NCBI RefSeq assembly: GCF_023343835.1
Contig: NC_064439.1
Span: forward strand, 20,593,433 to 20,657,432
Direction: 5' to 3'
DNA: 64,000 nt
DNA from: Lagopus muta
Taxonomy: Eukaryota > Chordata > Aves > Galliformes > Phasianidae
The notes under the pieces were generated by a model, which worked only from the letters and a program-made list of their open reading frames with translations, made no database searches and was not told where the DNA came from. The position numbers and the translations under genes were made by a program. Positions 24,401 through 64,000 of this stretch are shown here, one piece after another. Numbering within the stretch: position 1 is the first letter of the stretch; each line of letters begins with the position of its first letter.

Positions 24401-24891
24401 TACTTTCACTGTTGCTCTGTTAAAATAAATAGATAAAAGTTGAGATGTAGTGGGTAAATAGAAAGAAAAAGTACTTTAACCTTAAACGAGTTGTAGAGAG
24501 GAAATATTATTGAAGCATTTTAAGATATAAGCAAAGTGATGTCACTGTGCGTGTAGAAATCAAAATACCCTGTTTCAGGATCTGTAAACATTGTCATTAC
24601 TGAAGGCCCCAAGACCCTGTATTTTCTGGATGTTGAGATAACTTGTTTATTTATTGGCTAGTTTTTGATTCAGAGCTTGCTGATAATTTGATATTTCAGA
24701 ACAATTTGTATAACGTGTCCAAGACTGTGACAATTAAGAGTGGTAACTCCATTGTTTTCTGTATTGACAGGATCGTTGTTTTATGTTCTTCCTGGAAGTC
24801 GTGCCCAGAGACCAGTGCAGAAGTGCTGTGCAGAACTTTATTCCAGTGTTTCCAGGACATAATTCAGTTAACAGTTACAGCTCAGCTATAA
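6323..24891 (+). CDS. CROT: Peroxisomal carnitine O-octanoyltransferase, complete coding region in 16 exons
   Basis: Transfers medium-chain and branched acyl groups between CoA and carnitine in the peroxisome so that chain-shortened products can leave for mitochondria. Coding exons: 6323-6437, 12090-12214, 12734-12915, 13088-13212, 15495-15603, 16954-17047, 17141-17266, 17722-17823, 18413-18496, 18632-18739, 18991-19121, 20457-20580, 22831-22909, 23432-23525, 23659-23778, 24771-24891. They sum to 1839 nt, or 612 residues plus stop, the length known for mammalian CROT, with every exon phase matching the next. Visible motifs: the N-terminal choline/carnitine acyltransferase signature (LPPLPVP.. 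around residues 20-35); RWGDKSY followed by CDHAPFDA with catalytic His327; a GGGGNF loop and STS carnitine-site motif at 542-544; and the C-terminal tripeptide AQL, a PTS1 variant. The start ATG has A at -3 and G at +4. No internal stop or frameshift was seen. The identity is recalled family knowledge, not a search. Confidence 0.97.
6741..6761. repeat. Poly-T tract (21 T)
   Basis: An uninterrupted T run in CROT intron 2, about 300 bases after the first coding exon. Confidence 0.95.
7895..8250 (+). mobile_element. CR1 ORF2 fragment, reverse transcriptase region, + orientation
   Basis: Translation shows SGVPQG.VL.PV.FNIFV.DLNGGIGCTHSK.VDDTKLGG..., the CR1 RT palm segment. The catalytic box, normally F/YADD, reads LVDD, and the start of the fragment has frame breaks, so it is a dead copy in CROT intron 2. 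Confidence 0.88.
8825..9260 (-). mobile_element. Old CR1 fragment, - orientation
   Basis: Starts gatcatagaattgttgtctgaatgg, a diverged reverse-complemented CR1 3' end, and continues through the typical gagattccacaatctcc segment. Highly decayed. Confidence 0.6.
9465..9870 (+). mobile_element. CR1 ORF2 fragment, + orientation
   Basis: Text such as gtgctgagggagctggg.tttgtc, gatcatctttgaaagatcat and ggggaactgcagatcagtcacc matches the CR1 ORF2 region just before the RT core. Many indels; not coding now. Confidence 0.75.
10565..11040 (+). mobile_element. CR1 3' fragment, + orientation
   Basis: Contains the CR1 3' portion (gttcagcctggaaggactttg, the tggagtagattgctactgggg region) and ends gggctagatggtctcctgagctccttccaacttcagc, the usual 3' end. 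A second short CR1-like tail at about 10480-10580 may be another insertion. Confidence 0.75.
12090..12214 (+). CDS. CROT: CROT exon 3
   Basis: Residues 39-80. The acceptor TTTTTGCAG and the donor TGG|GTACGT fit. The sequence VKPFLNQEEY...LLERAKTRRNW matches the family N-terminal domain. The preceding intron is 5.65 kb and filled mainly with CR1 fragments. Confidence 0.96.
12734..12915 (+). CDS. CROT: CROT exon 4
   Basis: Residues 81-140. Starts LEEWWLNVAYLDLR and contains HCWPPKEGTQ, both strongly conserved in carnitine acyltransferases. The acceptor is TTTCCAG and the donor GC|GTAAGA. Confidence 0.97.
13088..13212 (+). CDS. CROT: CROT exon 5
   Basis: Residues 141-182. Contains LDMSQFRMLFNTCKVPG followed by TRDSL, the family block around the substrate tunnel entrance. 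Flanked by TTTTAG and G|GTAAGT. Confidence 0.96.
13213..15494. other. CROT intron 5, nothing recognised
   Basis: AT-rich intron. Holds a short imperfect repetition of gagtgttac/gagtgacac near 13650-13700, and otherwise no exon or repeat I can name. Confidence 0.5.
15495..15603 (+). CDS. CROT: CROT exon 6
   Basis: Residues 183-218. Contains HLVVLCRGRVFAFDAIHEG. The acceptor TTTCAG is good, but the donor is AG|GTTTTC, which is weak. The open frame runs on for about 60 bases past it, but that extension does not resemble the family, whereas splicing here joins in frame to exon 7. Confidence 0.9.
16954..17047 (+). CDS. CROT: CROT exon 7
   Basis: Residues 219-250. Encodes QLTYI.KRCHSEPDGPGL.ALTS.ERTKWAE, clearly the family segment. 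The acceptor is TTAAAG and the donor GAG|GTTGGA, both below average. No longer in-frame alternative fits. The adjacent exons join at phase 2 upstream and phase 0 downstream. Confidence 0.92.
17141..17266 (+). CDS. CROT: CROT exon 8
   Basis: Residues 251-292. Starts TRDYLISLDPKNLAHLEKIQ and ends SPHATPEDYTE. The acceptor TTTCTAG and the donor GAG|GTAGCT are in phase 0 on both sides. Confidence 0.96.
17722..17823 (+). CDS. CROT: CROT exon 9, with the RWGDKSY motif
   Basis: Residues 293-326. Carries GDPTVRWGDKSY and SNG, the first half of acyltransferase signature 2, and ends on the Asp that precedes the catalytic His. The acceptor is GCTTTAG and the donor GAT|GTAAGT. After KSYN a Ser stands where mammalian CROT has Leu. 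Confidence 0.96.
18413..18496 (+). CDS. CROT: CROT exon 10, starting with the catalytic His codon
   Basis: Residues 327-354. The first codon, CAT at 18413-18415, is the catalytic His327 in HAPFDAM. The exon ends NEGKWK. Phase 0 on both sides; the acceptor is GATTACAG and the donor AAG|GTATGT. Confidence 0.96.
18632..18739 (+). CDS. CROT: CROT exon 11
   Basis: Residues 355-390. GSDKVRDIPWPEELIF then a charged segment ending YYEK. The acceptor is CTCCCAG and the donor AAG|GTGAGA. Confidence 0.96.
18991..19121 (+). CDS. CROT: CROT exon 12
   Basis: Residues 391-433. Contains SDLQLACYAFTSFGK and HPDTFVQLALQLAYYKCHG, a conserved core block. The acceptor is TTTGCCAG and the donor CG|GTAAGA. Confidence 0.97.
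20457..20580 (+). CDS. CROT: CROT exon 13, with the YETAMTRRFYHGRTET block
   Basis: Residues 434-475. Contains CCYETAMTRRFYHGRTETIR, the carnitine-binding region of the family (Tyr, Thr and Arg side chains contact the carnitine carboxylate in homologues). The donor is ACT|GTAAAT. Confidence 0.97.
20820..21177 (-). mobile_element. LTR-like interspersed repeat, copy a
   Basis: From gcggtggaagggcaatacagg through cccttaaatgcgatctaggg to ggttcaagccatgtctcagcagttcc, it is alignable by eye with 34250-34601. The right edge ends ..ataca, which reads TGTAT.. on the - strand as an LTR start would. No retroviral coding sequence is present. Orientation and left edge are uncertain; a solo LTR is my inference. 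Confidence 0.4.
21650..21842 (+). mobile_element. CR1 3' fragment, + orientation
   Basis: Diverged CR1 3' UTR: ggctggttattaggaaaaatttctcagga, gggaggtggcattgaag, ending ctaccttaattattctgtgatgattctg. Confidence 0.75.
21966..21981. repeat. Poly-C tract (16 C)
   Basis: An uninterrupted C run preceded by cccct, in CROT intron 13. Tracts like this can be length-variable or mis-called. Confidence 0.9.
22831..22909 (+). CDS. CROT: CROT exon 14
   Basis: Residues 476-501. A short exon with AAFAKHNRMRKDC.SGRG, whose basic residues lie near the CoA site in homologues. The acceptor is TTTGTACAG and the donor G|GTACTC. Confidence 0.94.
23432..23525 (+). CDS. CROT: CROT exon 15
   Basis: Residues 502-532. 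Starts GFDRHLLGLLLIAQEQGLPV and ends in a PELF.DP segment. The acceptor is TTTTGACAG and the donor AG|GTAACT. Confidence 0.96.
23659..23778 (+). CDS. CROT: CROT exon 16, with the GGGGNF loop and STS motif
   Basis: Residues 533-572. SGGGGNFVLSTSL contains the family's Ser-Thr-Ser carnitine/acyl-site motif at 542-544; GYGFFYAIRDD follows. The acceptor is TTTTACAG and the donor AG|GTAAGG. Confidence 0.97.
23779..24770. other. CROT last intron, nothing recognised
   Basis: Purine-rich in its first 300 bases (aggaag/gagaag runs), then AT-rich. No exon or named repeat. Confidence 0.5.
24771..24891 (+). CDS. CROT: CROT exon 17, last coding exon, ending in a peroxisomal signal
   Basis: Residues 573-612 and TAA at 24889-24891. 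Encodes SSWKSCPETSAE and a C-terminal helix, ending in AQL. This differs from the SKL type but has the small-polar-Leu pattern of CROT PTS1 tripeptides (THL in human). The acceptor is ATTGACAG. Confidence 0.96.
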
Positions 24892-25655
24892 AATTGATGA
24901 CGAGAAGAACTTTTGCAAGTTCACAAGTTATTTGTAGTACTTATAAGTGAAACGCGGTGTAAGAGAACTGTTATATTCAAGCTTAGACTTCTGATAATTT
25001 GCATGAAGTCTTCCTCTTTTGGTGGGATCTACACTAAGTAATGTGGCCATTTGCAACAGCAATGCAAGCAGTAGAACTATGCAATATGATATGCCTCAAC
25101 AATGCAAACACTTTTGAGAAACACGGTGTTGGAAATGGAGAACTTTTGGGAGATTTGTATTTATGTCTTAGTGGTAACATGTAGTCTAATGGTACTGTTT
25201 TTGCCAGTGGAGCACTTAACTGTGTACTTCAGAGCAACCACACGATTGTCTTAAGTGATTGTGCTGCCTGTTGGTAGTGGTTCATGAAGCAGCCTGAGGG
25301 GGGCAGCCTTCTATATGCTATTTTCTAAATTCTGTCGTTTCTGCTACCTGGATTGCATAAAAGGAATGCATCTCTGTATAGGGATGTTCCCACTGCATTT
25401 ATAATATACGAGCACTACAAAGTAAAGTACTTTGAATCTCAGTAATACAGAAAATAGCATGTGAATTCAAAATGCTTTGGAGTTTACATCATCTACTGAG
25501 CTGTGAATTTTCCTGTGCTTTACACTAGTAATACACAGTAACAGAGAGCACTGAATACAGTTTGAGATTCTTGGGATTTTAAGACTTGATTCCTCTGTTC
25601 AAGCAGTTTTTCATCTTACTTCTCTTAAAAAATAAAATTATTCAAAAAAATCAGT
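24892..25655 (+). other. CROT: CROT 3' untranslated region
   Basis: No coding potential follows the TAA. A canonical AATAAA at 25631-25636 is followed about 20 bases later by a GT-rich stretch (tcagtgttgtattgttgg), which is where cleavage is expected. The 3' end is approximate. Confidence 0.75.
25631..25636 (+). terminator. CROT: CROT polyadenylation signal AATAAA
   Basis: A perfect AATAAA hexamer in the run aaaaaataaaatta, with downstream GT-rich sequence at about 25652-25670. It is the first good signal after the CROT stop codon that is followed by such an element. Confidence 0.75.
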
Positions 25656-26440
25656 GTTGTATTGTTGGGGAACTGATGCTGAACTTGAAACTGAGATTCT
25701 AAAGTGCCCCTTGCTTTCTTAATTTTGGGGAGAGATTAGGGTTGATTATTTTTTTACAGCAACAGCTGCATCCCCTCTCCTTGCCCCTCAGAAGCTCTGG
25801 TTGGTACAGGGACAGACATTTTATACAGCCTAAAATCTGATGAAGGGTGGAAAAACCTAATGAAGGTTGGAAGTTTGAACAAGGAATACATTGATGCCTT
25901 CTGCCTATGACTGCTGATGCACTCCTGTGTGACCAAGAGCTATTCCTTTTCTTTGGGGAACCTGCTTTTCTCAAATTCTTCTGGCTGCCTAGCGGCCTTT
26001 GTCTCCCTGCCATAGTTCTCAGGCTGGAGGGCACTGTGAGTAGAAAGCTATAACATGTAGTTACCATGATCCTGTAGAGACAGCTCCTGAATCCTCAACA
26101 GTAATAACTGGTTTTCATCCCTTCATTCACTAGTACCCTATTTAAGAGCTTCGTCCCACGGATCTGGACACTATCTATGTTTCCCTTTGCTCTGGAGAGC
26201 ATCTGTATTCTTTACATATCTCTGTCCTCAGCCCTTCTCCCTATTTTTATAGATAGAGGAGTGTGTGGCAGCAGTGCTCTGCTCAGAGCCCTATGAGACA
26301 GAATGGGCTGTCTGCACCATGAGAGCTGTAGCTGGCAGACTTGCCCATCAGCTGGGCTTTTCATAATCACAGTGTACCTTTAATTGGAGCAGCTATAAAT
26401 TTTTGCACTGATAGAAGAACAGTCAAAGAATGTAAAGTTC
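25656..26440. other. Intergenic gap between the convergent CROT and ABCB 3' ends
   Basis: About 0.8 kb separates the two poly(A) sites. The - strand open frame at 25699-26067 has no recognisable domain and I do not call it a gene. Confidence 0.6.
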
Positions 26441-26595
26441 TTAAATAACTGAGGTACACTTTTTTATTAGTCATGGAATTTAAGGAAGCTATTTACAGAA
26501 TTTTAACAAACTAGAAGTACAGAAATACCCTACCTAGTTTCATACAAAATAATGAACCAGCTGTACAGCTGCACTGCAGCAGATACTGCCCCCTG
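26440..26595 (-). other. ABCB4/ABCB1: ABCB 3' untranslated region
   Basis: A short stretch after the TGA that includes AATAAA on the - strand at 26468-26463. If that signal is used the 3' UTR is about 150 bases. The end is approximate. Confidence 0.65.
26463..26468 (-). terminator. ABCB4/ABCB1: ABCB polyadenylation signal AATAAA
   Basis: tttatt on the + strand reads AATAAA on the - strand, 128 bases beyond the stop codon. It is the nearest canonical hexamer I see. Confidence 0.65.
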
Positions 26596-63908
<37,313 letters not shown>

Positions 63909-64000
63909 CTGAAAATGGAAATAAACTGTGCTGAAAACTTCTCTTACAACAAATGCATCTGAGTGACAACGCCGTGTTAACAATGCTCAAAGAATGTGTC
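63909..64000. other. Start of the ABCB intron preceding exon 4
   Basis: Intronic sequence cut by the window edge. The start codon and N-terminal cytoplasmic exons lie further right. Confidence 0.7.

Noticed and set aside
25699..26067. A 122-codon - strand open frame between CROT and ABCB
   Set aside because: No recognised domain. A basic, low-complexity frame in intergenic DNA.

Overview
This is nuclear DNA of a bird, probably a galliform. The reasons are: interrupted vertebrate genes with GT/AG introns; many CR1 LINE fragments in both orientations, several ending in the typical ATTCTATGATTCTATG-type tail; a mariner-type DNA transposon; and vertebrate CROT/ABCB synteny. There is no bacterial-style gene, CRISPR array or operon. 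I did not find a wholly new system. The window is a well-conserved two-gene locus embedded in repeat-rich intronic DNA.

Layout. Positions 1-5170 carry no gene I can support and consist largely of old CR1 fragments. A 64-bp tandem duplication (5174-5301) abuts a CpG island (about 5310-6050) that must be the CROT promoter. CROT (peroxisomal carnitine O-octanoyltransferase) runs on the + strand. I traced 16 coding exons from the ATG at 6323 to the TAA at 24889-24891; together they encode an uninterrupted 612-residue protein, with the catalytic His at residue 327 and a C-terminal AQL peroxisomal signal. Its poly(A) signal is at 25631.

About 0.8 kb beyond, convergent on the - strand, is a P-glycoprotein-type ABC transporter (ABCB1/ABCB4 clade). 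Reading leftwards from 63908, 25 coding exons join in frame with no break and give 1245 residues up to the TGA at 26596-26598. The N-terminal exons lie beyond position 64000. In order, the visible protein holds TMD1, NBD1, a basic Ser/Thr-rich linker, TMD2 and NBD2. The tail-to-tail CROT/ABCB4 arrangement is the same as in mammals, so by position this is the ABCB4 slot. From sequence alone I cannot separate ABCB1 from ABCB4.

The introns hold the remaining structure: CR1 copies, including one that ends within a few tens of bases of the last ABCB splice acceptor; two mariner copies in inverted orientation, each broken by a CR1, in one ABCB intron; two diverged LTR-like repeats; a degenerate telomere-like CCCTAA tract; small tandem duplications; and several homopolymer runs.

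CROT shortens and exports branched and medium-chain acyl groups from peroxisomes as carnitine esters. The ABCB protein is a plasma-membrane or canalicular exporter of lipids or xenobiotics. They are neighbours by ancient synteny, and nothing here shows that they share regulation.
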